Source of the DNA: Beaufortia kweichowensis
Lineage: Eukaryota > Chordata > Actinopteri > Cypriniformes > Gastromyzontidae
Direction: 5' to 3'
NCBI GenBank assembly: GCA_019155185.1
Contig: CM032808.1
Location: forward strand, 5,322,716-5,386,715
DNA: 64,000 nucleotides
This document shows, piece by piece, positions 35,376 to 46,669 of this stretch. Positions within the stretch are counted from its first letter, which is position 1. Every line of letters starts with the position of its first letter. The translations under genes were made by a program, and so were the position numbers. The notes beneath the pieces are model-generated. The model was given only the letters and a program-made list of their open reading frames with translations. It did no database searches and was not told the origin of the DNA.

Positions 35376-35955
35376 ACAGAAATTAAACGGAAAGTATTCC
35401 ACACTCCCAGAGAAAATAAAACTTAATTAATTTAACATGTTCAAAGTGTTTCAAATGCAATTATGAAAATGTATGCAGTAATTACAATGACAGATAGGTG
35501 AACAACAATTTCACTCCACTGAATCATAGATAGATGATTCACACCAGCAGTAGTGATCAACGTTTTCACTGAAAATTTCCAAAACATGGTCCTCATTTAT
35601 AATGGTAAGCTGTTGAGTTTACATTTCACACATTAGTCTACTTGTGTGAACAAACACATACTGTACTATACAAATCATACAACAGCTGAACAAAACCTTC
35701 AACCATTCATTCAAGTTTGACTTATTTTTCAAGTATTGTCATTTCGCAATCAATATTTTTGCAATGTCTAACGAATGCTATCCTTGAGTCATTCCTAAAA
35801 CCAATACAAATAACACAAATTTTACATAAAATTAGTAGAAAAATATTTTTACAATTAAACCTATACACTAGAAAAAAGACTCATTTGGTCGCTTTTTTTC
35901 AGTGCAGTCACCTGATGCTCTGGACATTGTTCGAATTTTCAACCAATACAAAGGC
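35370..35955 (-). other. slc39a11: probable slc39a11 3' UTR
   Basis: About 585 bp from the stop codon to the first canonical AATAAA on the minus strand. The stretch is AT-rich, without recognisable repeats or coding potential. Its extent depends on the poly(A) signal used; an AATAAA further on (35188-35193) is the next option. Confidence 0.4.
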
Positions 35956-36034
35956 TCAACTAAGTCCAACATCCAGTGACATCATCACAATGAAGCCAAG
36001 AATCGATGTCCAGGAGGCCAGCTTACCATTCCCA
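35956..36034 (-). CDS. slc39a11: slc39a11 last coding exon and stop codon
   Basis: Terminal coding segment of 79 nt after acceptor TTTTCCTGTAG. Its first T completes the codon left open by the preceding exon, followed by 25 residues, GNGKLASW then TSILGFIVMMSLDVGLS, and a TGA stop (35958-35956). The hydrophobic stretch is the last transmembrane helix, so the C-terminus is very short, as in human ZIP11. The preceding intron (36035-36115) is only 81 bp and has a T/G-rich run before the acceptor. An open frame of 112 aa running through this intron is accidental read-through. Confidence 0.94.
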
Positions 36035-36115
36035 CTACAGGAAAACACACACACACCTATAAGTCCACATATTTTTAGTACAACATGAATTCTTGCAAAT
36101 CTTTCAATTACTAAC

Positions 36116-36274
36116 TTGACTTGAGCTTCAGGAATGATGTCATCAACCACTACATACACCATGGCTCCTGCGGCAAAGGCAAGGGCGTATGGTAGCAGTG
36201 GCTCTGCCAACACCACGGCAACAGCCCCTAACAACCCAGCTAAAGGCTCCACCATCCCACTTAGTTGTCCATAC
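36116..36274 (-). CDS. slc39a11: slc39a11 coding exon (YGQLSG to DDIIPEAQ)
   Basis: Penultimate exon of 159 nt. It starts after acceptor TCATAG with the last G of the split Trp codon and reads YGQLSGMVEPLAGLLGAV, a helix VLAEPLLPYALAFAAG, then AMVYVVVDDIIPEAQV. Two late transmembrane helices are present, and the acidic Asp-Asp pair is characteristic of ZIP/GufA proteins. Two GT donors lie five bases apart at its end. Only the second (GTTAGT, 36115-36110) keeps frame, giving ...EAQVN joined to GNGK. The first (GTCAAG, 36120-36115) would put a stop four codons into the last exon. Confidence 0.93.
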
Positions 36275-36893
36275 CTATGAGACAGCGACCACACAAGCTT
36301 AAAACATTCTGAAACACTTATCCATTTAACATCTCATTGTAACTTGTAATATTATTAGTTCCCGACACATCCTGACACATCTGGTGGAACAACCATATAA
36401 ACAACATTTGGTTTTTCAAGCAACTACATTCAGTCAACACAAATCAGTGTTCAAAATCATCTCCTCACTTTACTTGTTACAGTAATCTTATTACACTGAT
36501 TTATACGTTGAGCTGTCAGTTATTTGACTATATGACTTCACCCACAAAAAGATAAGAACGTGAAGTGATGCAATGATATGTTTCAAACAGAAACAGTGAT
36601 ATAGATGCAAATGTTATGGATTGCAGCTTTGAGTATTTTTATTGTTACTTTTTTATTAATTACTATCTTTAGTGCAGTGCCCATATAGTACTGCCTTATC
36701 TGACACAAGCTTATACATTTGATAACATTGATACAACATTGATGCAATATTGTCTTAGAAAAAGTCAGTTTAATTAAATCTTTTGGAACAACATTCAGAG
36801 TTGCACATATGGTTTCCTTAAAACGCTGTCTAGGTAAACAGCTTATTAGGTTTTGGAAGAAGAATTGTATATATACTGCATGTCTGAACTCAC

Positions 36894-36992
36894 CAAAAGG
36901 ATCGCCATGTGGACACACCAGAACCTCGCAACGGAAGACTCACTGCAAGGCCTTCTGGGAAATTCTGAATGCCAATGCCAATAGCCAAGTTT
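36894..36992 (-). CDS. slc39a11: slc39a11 coding exon (QNFPEG helix)
   Basis: Internal exon of 99 nt. The acceptor is TTTTTTTGTCCAG and the donor GTGAGT (36893-36888). It starts with A of the split Arg codon and ends with TG of a split Trp codon. It encodes 32 full residues starting NLAIGIGIQNFPEGLAVSL and ending STWRSF. QNFPEG is the second conserved ZIP helix motif, with the Gln-Asn variant typical of ZIP11 and GufA in place of the His-Glu of classical ZIPs. A 619-bp intron separates it from the next exon. Confidence 0.94.
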
Positions 36993-37169
36993 CTGGACAA
37001 AAAAAGACATTATCACAAAACTGATTGACTGTAATATTGCACCATGACAGATTGTTAAGTGGTTTCGACACTTCATAACCTCCAAACCTCTCAGCTCGCA
37101 CAACTTTGCAAATTATCTCAGCGAGAGTTAACGGTCTAGTGTGCCAGAGTTGAGAAAAGACTGTTGTGA

Positions 37170-37270
37170 GGGATATTATTTGAATCAGACACTTTCATGG
37201 GTGTGCCTGCTAAGGGCTCTGCCACAACACAAGGCAGAGGGAAAATGGGTTATGGATGGGGCATGAACTT
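37170..37270. promoter_or_regulatory. candidate conserved intronic block
   Basis: Complex, repeat-free sequence in the 14.3-kb slc39a11 intron, near its 3' exon. Function is unknown. Confidence 0.2.
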
Positions 37271-37499
37271 TATTTGAACACACACAGAAAAAAGTATGTT
37301 ATGTTTGGATTATCGTTTATGAAACTTTTGTAAAACCAAGGCATGTCAGCACAAACATTTTAGATGTTTTCCAAGCCAAGGACGATGACTGTACAATTGT
37401 ACTCTGCTGAAAGCGTAACAATGAGCATGTCAGCAGGCATTTACCCAGATAAATAAGTAAGAACAACATTTCATTAGCAGTAAGCACTAGAGGATTTAG

Positions 37500-37920
37500 A
37501 TTTGTTCATAAGAGTTGTGGGAAGTCAGTGGTGGTGGTGGTGGGGTTCCTCTCCTGAGGCTGTCTGAGGGTGGTCTCCACAGCAGGCTAGCGGGCCAGAA
37601 CTGATAAGCAGTTCTTATGTGTTTGGCCTACACTTCTGCATCGCAGAGCAACTTCCCGGAACCTCCCGGAGCCTGCACTCAACAAAGCAAGAAAAGCTGC
37701 TCTGTTTTGAGAAGACTGTTTTGACTCCCCCTCTTCACCACCCCCAACACTCTTTCATTGCCTTCCTCAATCTCTCCCGCTGTACGACGTGATCGCTGGC
37801 ATGCGCTTAAGGTACTGCCCCCATAGAAGTCCGATTAATGACAGCTAGTCACGGAAAGGCTTACAGCACCAGTAAACTGCTGGAGAGTTTGAGGGAGACC
37901 GAATGCAAGAAGAAGTCAGA
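37500..37920. promoter_or_regulatory. GC-richer intronic block, enhancer-like
   Basis: About 420 bp of GC-rich, complex sequence in an AT-rich intron. It includes a CpG-bearing stretch at 37780-37850 (TGTACGACGTGATCGCTGGC) and ATTAATGACAG. No repeat or coding likeness. Confidence 0.25.
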
Positions 37921-38579
37921 AGAGATTACAAAAATTCTAAATATAGCTTGCATCTTTTTAATTATACTTTAAAAAGATGCAATTAAAAATATATACTTTA
38001 TAACTTTGTATAGTAGCTCACCAAAACCCAAATATAAAACAGATATTAGTTTTTTTTAAACAGCAAAAAAATGTGGACTTGTAATAACAATCTATTTCTA
38101 AATGTTTTCCAATCTTTCAAAAAATATAAATTAAAAAAAATCAACAAAGGACCTAAAATTAGTGGTAAACCAATCTGATTTTCTGAACTTAACTGAGCAT
38201 GTGATAAATAATTGTCATACGAGTAATTGTCTTATTTGTGATTAAATACATTTGTATGCTAAATAGCCCCTGGTATCCATTACTCGAGTTGTCTGTTCTT
38301 CTGGCTAGCTGCAAGTTGTTTTTCGTCTGCACCAATCATCAATTACAGGTTGAAAAGAGTCAGATTGGGCATCAATGACCTTTTTGAGGGTACCACATGC
38401 ATGTCTGATTTTGTGCTCTATGTGAAATATCACCAAAACATTATATGCACAGATGTTAAATGAGTTATTCTAGTAAAACTGTGGTAAATTGTATGTTATA
38501 TATTTTTATTTGTATAAAAGAGAGCAGCTAACATTTTAAAAACTCCCTTTGTGTTTCATGTGTTTTTCGTGTAATTTCT

Positions 38580-38910
38580 TAGATGTCATAGAGAGGGCCT
38601 GCGCTCTCTTGACCACGTATCAAAAAGGAGAATGTAACAGACAATGTTGAAAAAGATGAACATTTAATGCTAGTAAAAAAGAGGTTTTTTAAAAGGGTGA
38701 ACTGAACTCGCTCACCCAACCTCAAAGTCCACAAGCTATGTTCACACAGTGTGGGGAGCGAACTGGAAACAACAGCCCTTCTCACCATTACAGAAACATG
38801 TTTTCCCATCCCCAGGAATTCTTTTCTGGCATATTTCACTCCTTTGAGGCAGGTCTATTTCTGTGTGTGGAGAGACTCTATTCACCCACCTCTGAAGACA
38901 GGCTTAAGTA
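38580..38910. promoter_or_regulatory. candidate conserved intronic block
   Basis: About 330 bp of complex, moderately GC-rich sequence with no recognised repeat. An 86-codon minus-strand open frame shows no protein likeness. Confidence 0.22.
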
Positions 38911-39139
38911 ACAGCAAGTTCTGTGCATGAACACTCTTGGTAGTAAAATAGGGTGGAGATCTTAAACTTTAGAATTCTATTCCAACTTGCATAGTTATAG
39001 CATACTTCATTAAAGTTTAAAATAAATGAAACTCCTATACCAGATTAAGGGAGTATGTGTTTGTGTAGTACAGTGTATCACCCAGCTATGAGAGTACAGA
39101 AGTCTCTATATAAACAAAAAAAAAAACAAAGTGAAACAT

Positions 39140-39450
39140 TCCAACATTATTGCAAAAGCCATAAGAAGCCTCCATTGTGAGGAGAAGACAGTGGGTCTAG
39201 TGTCTGACAACAGAGCTCCTCTTTGGGCACAAAAGGGCTTTTGGTGCCCCCCTCCCTCCATCCATGGGGGTCTGCCCTGAATGGGCATCTGTGTTTTGGG
39301 AAGAGCTGGGGATCTGGATGAAATAAGGGGAAAATCCCCCAAACTATCTGCCCCAATCAGTTTCTAGTGACCTTTGACCTTAGTACCCCACTTGTACCCC
39401 CAATTTCTCTAGCAGAGAAGGTGATGTGGAAGGCACATACCTAAAAAACA
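39140..39450. promoter_or_regulatory. CNE-like intronic block with perfect DR1 site
   Basis: About 310 bp, clearly GC-richer than its surroundings, open in two minus-strand frames without known likeness. At 39368-39380 it has TGACCTTTGACCT. Its complement AGGTCAAAGGTCA is the exact DR1 consensus bound by HNF4, RXR/PPAR and COUP-TF receptors. A perfect 13-base match inside a dense non-repeat block makes an enhancer plausible, but occupancy is unknown. Confidence 0.35.
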
Positions 39451-40160
39451 AAACAATTCTTTAAGTAGTGTTGGTAAATATGAATTACTTATGATTACTT
39501 TATCGGAAACTTACAAACTTACAAAAATACAAATATGTCAAAGATTGGCGTAATTACACTTAAAATAGAGAATATCCGCTTGATCAAACATGCTGTGATT
39601 TTTTTCAATTGTTTACAATGGGAGCACCACATTTTTTAAAACAACAACATTGAGCATGAAATAACTTTTAGCACATTGCTGAGAGCTGGACTGTCTGTGT
39701 GTTTTTTTTTTTCTTTTACGGACGCAGAGTGTTGAGAAATTTTCAGCTTTTGGTGAAATGCTGTGCCCATTACTTTTTACTCAGGGCGGACAAAAATCAC
39801 ACCTACCAACAATCAAATGCTACTTGCACACCAGCTAAAAAAACAATGCAGAAGTCAATTTGTCTGCTCTCAGAGATTTGAAAAACGCTTCAGTGAAACC
39901 ACGGCTTTACGTCCCATGCACACTGTTGCATCAAGCAGCGAAAGAACAACACAATGTCGTTCATTCCAATGGAAGCTCGGCGACATGATAGTCACTGACC
40001 AATGATGAGAGGATGTGGGTTTGTCAAGAACCACAACAAATGTTCAACTTTACGCAAATGAGAAGCAACTTTTCGACTACAGAGTAAAGTTAGTGGAACT
40101 CATGTTGTTCTCCGCCTCTAGTCAGTTAGCAATGATTTCTTTGTACAATACCTGTTTCTA

Positions 40161-40443
40161 CACTGTAAAAACTAAAAGATCTTGAAGGAACCATTTGGGG
40201 TTCTTCAAACTGCCACACTGGCTGAAACGTCAGGAGGACCTCGAGGGACCTTATTTTTTTACTAAGGGTGGTTCTCTAAGGAACCATTAACAGTCTTGGC
40301 AGTTCTTGCAAAAACTTATGGGATCCCTTAAGCACTTGAAATTCAGTTCTAAAGTTCCTCAGAGTTCCTCCTGATGGTTCCGCCAGTGTGGCAGTGTGAA
40401 GAACCCGAAATGGTTACTCCATGATCTTTTCATTTTTACAGTG
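40161..40443. mobile_element. 283-bp foldback MITE, TA-flanked
   Basis: It starts CACTGTAAAAACTAAAAGAT and ends ATCTTTTCATTTTTACAGTG. The arms pair over much of their length, including GGGTTCTTC against GAAGAACCC and TGCCACACTGG against CCAGTGTGGCA. TA dinucleotides flank both ends, fitting a Tc1/mariner-type target. It has no coding capacity. Confidence 0.8.
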
Positions 40444-41090
40444 TATGATGACCAGAACTAGAAACGCCTACTAACGACAACATGGAGAGGGATGATCAAC
40501 ACCCAGTGTGCATTGGGAATAAGTGATTTATTGTTCTATTCAATAGAGAACAACATAAATTTGGTAGCCTTGCTGACATAATCTTAGCACAACACAAAAC
40601 AAAATATAAAACTTTATTAGATGTTATTCCTTGTCTTGCTCAGTACTACATGCACATTAATGCATTAAGTTTTTTTAGCAAGTATAAGATGGTGACCCCA
40701 ATGTTTATGCGCAAAGAAAACAAAATCCAGAGGTTTGTCCTATGCAGAGTTGCGTAGGTCTGAATATAACACAAAAATATCTTTAATGGAAATAAGCAAA
40801 GAGCTATATTCTAACTAGGCAATAGTGGAACTATTATATCATCTACATAAAATCTTTCTGGGGAAAGATGTAAAAAATGCATCAAATTATCAAAAAATAC
40901 AGTTGACATTAAAATATTCAATTTTACTTAACTTTCTGCCGAAAATTGAGCTACAGACTGGTCCAGTAATGCACATGTACTGCATTCCAAGTTAAAACAA
41001 GAACATGGCATTCATTTCATTTAATTTCCAGGGAACTCATGTACTGATAAAATGGATAGCTTAAAGCTTCTGAAGCACTTTAAACCTCTT

Positions 41091-41132
41091 TTGGAGGTTT
41101 TTGGATAAAAGCGTCTACCAAATGCATACATT
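41091..41132 (+). repeat. short L2/SINE-type tail
   Basis: TTTTTGGATAAAAGCGTCTA followed by CCAAATGCATACA, a fragment of the shared retroposon tail. Confidence 0.55.
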
Positions 41133-42469
41133 TTTACCTATCTCACTATGCTATGAATTTGTAACAGACCCAACAGAGTTTCTTTTCTCAAAGTGTTCCC
41201 ACTAATAAAAAGCGGCATTGAAAATGACAGGTGCATCTAAAAAGCAGCCAACAAAAGAAAGTTGGAAACTGGGCAATATTTTACTGCCATATAAAAACAC
41301 ACACCTCTAGTTTAGAGCCAAATAGGCCCAGCTAAACTAAAATGAACAAAGTCCAAGTTCAGAATAACAGTTCACAGAAAACATTTGAAGGCGAAGCAGG
41401 CCTTGACTCCGAATCTACTCTCAAAATCTAAAGGTAATCTTTATTTTTACATTTTCTCCCTATTTTTTAGTTAGTGAGTTATTTTTAATGGAAGCTAAAC
41501 TTAAAGAAGTAAATTGAAAGTGCTATATTTTCTGAAAGAAATACTAACATGCCACAGTGAAAGGTGTGTAAAAAAATATTTGTAGTTCAAATTCTACAAT
41601 AATCCCTATAGAATGGCAGGATGAACACAACATTTTCTTCCCTCCATCAGGGCATAGTGGTTACATAGTGGAGTCTTAGTTCTATGGGAAGATACAAAGT
41701 TTACCAACAGGGAAACTAGACAGTGGAAACTCTATTTTATTTATTTATTTTACTCTAAATATTTTATTTCTAAAGGAAATCGCTACATATCAACAACGAC
41801 CCAGCTCACCAAAGGAGGTAGTTATGAGTAATGGAACCAAGTGTCAAGCCCCTTTGCTAGGCTGAGGCAAACAACAAAGCAAGGTGTCCAGCAAAGCAAA
41901 CCTTAACATTCCTATATTATGGATGGATCAGGATAAGGTGTTTCGTTATTGTATGCAAGACTGAACAGAAAAGTCTTCATTTACTATTTTTATTTATAAA
42001 GGGAATGTGCCCTGCAATATCGCTGCATTTGTTTATGTCTCCATGAATCATTTCCATCAGACAGCATGTGCTAAAGTTAGCACTGTTTTTCAGACTGTCC
42101 ACTGGCTCAGAAATCAAAAAGTTAAACCTATTTTATATAATTTATAACCGCACAATAAATATGAACAGTGCAGTTTGGGGCCAATATCATGTAATTTAAT
42201 CTTAAATAATGACCTGTGGTGTATTTTTAATGGAAACTTCACAGACACATTCTGTGGACCAAAACTTATATTACATCTTGTAAAAAGGGGCATAATCGGT
42301 AACCTTTAAGCATGGTATTGCTAACCCTAACGATATACTTTACTTATACAACAACAGGGAAAATGAACGAGAATAATATCTTCCCAGTATGTCCATTTAA
42401 AAATATTTTCATGGGTCATGAGATAGATTGTACATGTTTAGGTGGGTTCTGAATGAAAAAAGTTTGGGA

Positions 42470-44050
42470 ACCCCTGATCTACACAGTATGTTGGAAGAGA
42501 CTAGGTAAATTTTACCTCGCAAACATGTTAGGTCTAGCCCAGCCCGCAGCTCTACAAATGTCTACTAGAGAGGCGCCTTTAGCAAGCGCAAGACTATGCT
42601 GTTTTCCTAGTAGAACGTGCACATCTCTGGTACCGGGCCAACTAGAGTCTTGAAACGGTGTGCCCATCGCTTACAGATTGATAAAGCTCTTTTGTGAGGC
42701 ATGCTTTCATGGTGACAAAGTCTAACTTCATTCAGAGAGAAGAGATTCTCTGCACCGGGGAGAGCTAGTTCTTTTCCTAGTTGACCCAAAACACCATATG
42801 TTCTATGTGATACAGGAGATGATCATAATGAGAATGAGATTTCTCCCTTAACAGGGCCATGGCAGCCTCTGCAACCTTTATGAAGATATGAGGGACCCTT
42901 GAAAGCAAACTGAAAGTAAAATCGAGAAAGGAAAATTTGTGGCTGAAGGAAGAGGTTCAATCACAGCCTTCGCCAGAAGGACCTTGATCTCTGCGCAGAG
43001 GACTGCAGTGTTGTCACCTCAAACTGAGGAAAAATGTGGAGTGGTGAATAGCCAAAGATGAAACACTGCTCTACGGTTTAACCACCCAGTAATTGGGTGG
43101 GGTATGTCAGGTCTGGCAATGTGGTCTTAAGCTTTAGGTCCACTTTAAAGTCTTCTGAGTTTCCTTGGCAAGTGGCTGGCAGGCAGGCGGTGCCCATCTC
43201 CTGTGTCTGGATCTGCTAGGCAGCTAAGGTGCCAGCTGAGATGTTGAAGGGGTTGTTACAGATGGCGGTGCATGCTGATGGCGTGCTAATACTATGCTAA
43301 TACAATGTTCGAGTCCTGTGTCAAAATACTCTTTTTGGGGCAGTTGTGGCTTAATGGGATAGAGTGCATGGCACCTTAGCCCCAGTTGCTCCCCAGATGC
43401 AGCAGTGATATCACCCACTGTTCCAGCTGTGACAATTTTCACAATTTGTAGTGCATGTGTTCACTGCTCACTAGATTAAATACATAAGTCACATTCTAAG
43501 TATAGGTTACTGGTACATCAAATCTATCACTTTATTACCTACTTCAGATGTTGTTGGGGGCCAGGTCTGGTCCAAACTACCCTTGTACAGATCTTTAGGT
43601 GCCTTGGCTTCATGTACTTGCAGGATCACCAAGGCATGTACAGCAGATGTGGCCTGTCCAGCAGCATTGACTTTTTAATGATGAGAGGTACCCAAAAGAA
43701 CACATACGAAAGGCATTAGAGATACTGACCATGGAGCAAGCTCTTTTTAAGGAAACTGCTCTTTTAGCTGTTAAAGCACCCAGGGGAAATGCCACTTTTT
43801 TGTGCCTGAAGAGAGAGACCACTGATCCACTCCAAACTCAAATAAGTATCCATTGATCAGTTAAGAACAAGAAGTCCAAGAGAGTAGTGTACTCCATCGC
43901 CTGTTACACTCAGAAATCCATGGCGTGAACTGGCATGCAAAATCCACTCACCAATTTTCATTGGACTTTTTTAGAAAGAAGCGGAGTGATTGGTCTTCCA
44001 AGGCCGAACCCATAGTGTCACTACAAGTGAGTGACAGAAAAGAAACTAAT
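42470..44050. mobile_element. degenerate cyprinid interspersed element, class uncertain
   Basis: The stretch 42510-42660 (TTAGGTCTAGCCCAGCCCGC, AGAGAGGCGCCTTTAGC), 43610-43860 (GGATCACCAAGGCATGTACA, GCAAGCTCTTTTTAAGGAAA) and 43920-44040 (TGGCATGCAAAATCCACTC, AGTGTCACTACAAGTGAGTG, GACAGAAAAGA) follow a sequence I recognise as repeated in carp/goldfish-type genomes, probably a retroelement (possibly DIRS-like). It is broken, has no usable frame, and a SINE lies in its middle. The class is from memory of the family and uncertain. Confidence 0.55.
43334..43540 (+). repeat. teleost SINE inserted in the degenerate element
   Basis: GGCAGTTGTGGCTTAATGGG, then ATAGAGTGCATGGCACCTTA, CCCCAGTTGCTCCCCAG, GTTCACTGCTCACTAG and CTAAGTATAGGTTACTG follow a widespread teleost SINE in order. 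Part of the tRNA-like head is deleted. Confidence 0.6.
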
Positions 44051-44764
44051 CATATGCTGTAATGCTTTATATTTTTGTTTGGATGTGCTTAAACAGTGTT
44101 TACAACAGCGCCATAACTAAATTGCAAGTAAATTGCAAGACGTTCATCAGACATCCATATCCACCCCTGGTCACCTGAGATTTTTACATAAAAAATGTTA
44201 ACATTTTTAATAGTGCTTCCAGTTTTGCTCCTCTCCTGACATATTTTTCAATGTAACAGTAATGATCCATGACGTGTTTTTGCGATTAGGGCAGGTGGTA
44301 TTTAAAGGTAGAGACATTATCATAAACATTTTATTAAATAAAAATGTGTAAACCTCCAATGAGTGCAAAATGAGTCATTAATATATGCAACACATTTTCT
44401 CTTCTCACATTCTCTCACTGCAAAAAATGTGTTATTGTTTTTCATGTCATATTAATGTTGGAAAGCACACTAGCAACAATGTCATAACACCTAACAAAAA
44501 TACCTAGCAAAACTAACAATAACTAATATGTGGATTTTACAAGATTTGCAATAGAAAAAAACTGTTGAAAGGATGGATAAAAACCCTTGGTCAAGCCCAA
44601 CAAGGGTACAAAAGGAAATATATGTGGACAGTTATGATCATAAGTTTATAAGTTAAAGCAGTTTTAAAAACAAGAAAAGCATTCAAAACGCAATAAGATT
44701 GCTGTATGGTGCTGTCACAAAATGATCAAGATGTTCTTGTAAGTTTCGTGTCGGGAATTTGTTG

Positions 44765-45340
44765 AAAGGGTTTATATGATGCGATTTCTTGTTTTCCTTT
44801 CTCAATAGTGTGTTATGTAGCTGTTGTGTATAAGATCTGCAGAGTTACAAAGCTCAAAGTCTGAAACCCAAAGATATATTCTTGTAAACGTTAAGGCTTA
44901 GCCACACCTTCTTAAAATGGGTCGTTCAAACACGCCATTTCTACGTAGAGAAAGTTTCCAAACCGCCCAAATATGCAAAGAAAAAAGGTGTACCTTTTAT
45001 TTCCGCTGTTGTATTGTTGCCACTGGCGCCACTATGTTGTGAAGACTCTGTGTTTTTAAATATGCTAAGGGGCATAACATTTCGGTCACACTCTCGCAGT
45101 ATTCTGGCCAATCACAGGGCACTGGATCTCTGGCCAATCAGAGCACACCGTGATTTTTAGAATGATGAGCTTTGTAAAAATCGATGCGTTTGAGAAAGGC
45201 GGGGCACAGAGGAGCAACAATAATCTATGGTGTGTGTAAAATAATGACTTTTTAAACCCTAAAACCACATAAACACACTGCATTAAACCAAATTAACAAA
45301 ATAATGTTCTTTTTAGTGATCTTATGACCCTTTAACCAGT
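44765..45340. mobile_element. non-autonomous DNA element with AAAGGGT-type ends
   Basis: The left end GAAAGGGTTTATATGATGCG and right end CTTATGACCCTTTAA are inverted repeats. The interior, with GGCCAATCAGAGCACACCGTG, AAATCGATGCGTTTGAGAAA, GGCGGGGCA and a CACATAAACACACTGCATTA stretch, follows an abundant fish repeat. No transposase. Confidence 0.6.
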
Positions 45341-45471
45341 ATACAAGAACCATTTGATAAATCAAAAAGCTTTTAATAACTTTTTAGTAATAAATATGCC
45401 AAATTTCATGACAATCACACGAAATTTGTAGGAAGCGTGTGAAAAAGCAAGTTTTGAACAAAATTTAGTTG

Positions 45472-45515
45472 GGCGCACAGGGAAATTTTCCAGTACGGCG
45501 CACAGGGAAATTTTT
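45472..45515 (+). repeat. two-copy direct repeat, 26-bp period
   Basis: GGCGCACAGGGAAATTTT occurs at 45472-45489 and again at 45498-45515. Confidence 0.85.
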
Positions 45516-46669
45516 CATGACATCATAGGGTGGGTTCCATATGTCATGAGCAAAGGAATCAGACAAAATAATAATTAAGTTTTCAGCACTTACGATTCAA
45601 AAGCATAAACATAAATAAAAGTTTAAAACAGTGGTGGCCCTAGAGTTAGAGACTCCAAATTTGCCTTCATTCATAATGTCCTCTAACTTTAGGGCTTGAC
45701 CCATAATTAAATAACAAAATTATTTTATTTAATCTTTATTTAGTCCAAATGAAAAAAAGGGAAAAAAACAGGGGTAGCCATGAGAGGAAATAGAGGGATA
45801 TACAGAAAGAGGGAAAGAGATGGATGAGGAAAAGAGTGCTCAGAGAACAGTCCCAATGTTGAAATTCAAAGCATTATGTGCTTGTTGAGGGCTGCAGAGA
45901 ATAACATTTAGAATAAGACTCCTTCTTCGTTCTCTCTCTTTCTGTGCTCTGCACTTATTTCAGGCTTTCTTTCCTCATTACATCACATTTCCCTAAAATA
46001 TATTCACAACCGAAAAGACTGCATACATTTTGAAAGACATACTTAACCCATAACCTTTGAGTTTGGTCAGATAAGCATCACATAAGGTGGGTGTGGACAA
46101 TTGCATAAAATGCTAAACTGATTTATGGTTTTAATAAACTGATGTTGTGTAAACAATATGTTCAAAAGAGCCAATGCTTTGTTGATAAGGCACCTGTTTT
46201 TACTCTTAAATAAAAAACAAATTGAGATAATGTACCATTTATGATACCATCAGATTATCAGATTTTAGTCAGTGCTAATTTGAATCTAAATTTGGCAAAC
46301 AGTTTAAAGGCTCAATTTATGTAGATAATGCTGTGCTTGTGTGAATCCATAACTGTAGTCAGATTTATAACCAACAAGAAAAGTGGATAATGAAGAGAGG
46401 CCTCATAAAAGACAAGATGATTAAAAGTAGCTGAACCATCTGAATCGTTTGTCAGCTACAACTACAACTCATTAAACAAATGAGCTATGGTACATCAAAG
46501 TGACACAGTGCATTATGAAGAGGGACCCTGAGGCACAGACAGCCAGTAAATAAAACACTATCATCACATAGCAAGCAGAAGATGAGGCAAAACTTGAAAA
46601 AGAATACAGCCTGGCTTGCATTTGACTCGCATTCACACAACAGTTTTGAAAGATTTTGAAGAACATTAC

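Noticed and set aside
35956..36294. Continuous 112-codon minus-strand open frame at the slc39a11 3' end
   Set aside because: It is two exons with the 81-bp intron read through. Splicing at 36116/36034 restores the ZIP11 sequence; the residues encoded between have no ZIP likeness.
36846..37103. 85-codon minus-strand open frame over the QNFPEG exon
   Set aside because: It is a frame shadow; the true frame with NLAIGIGIQNFPEG is bounded by splice sites.
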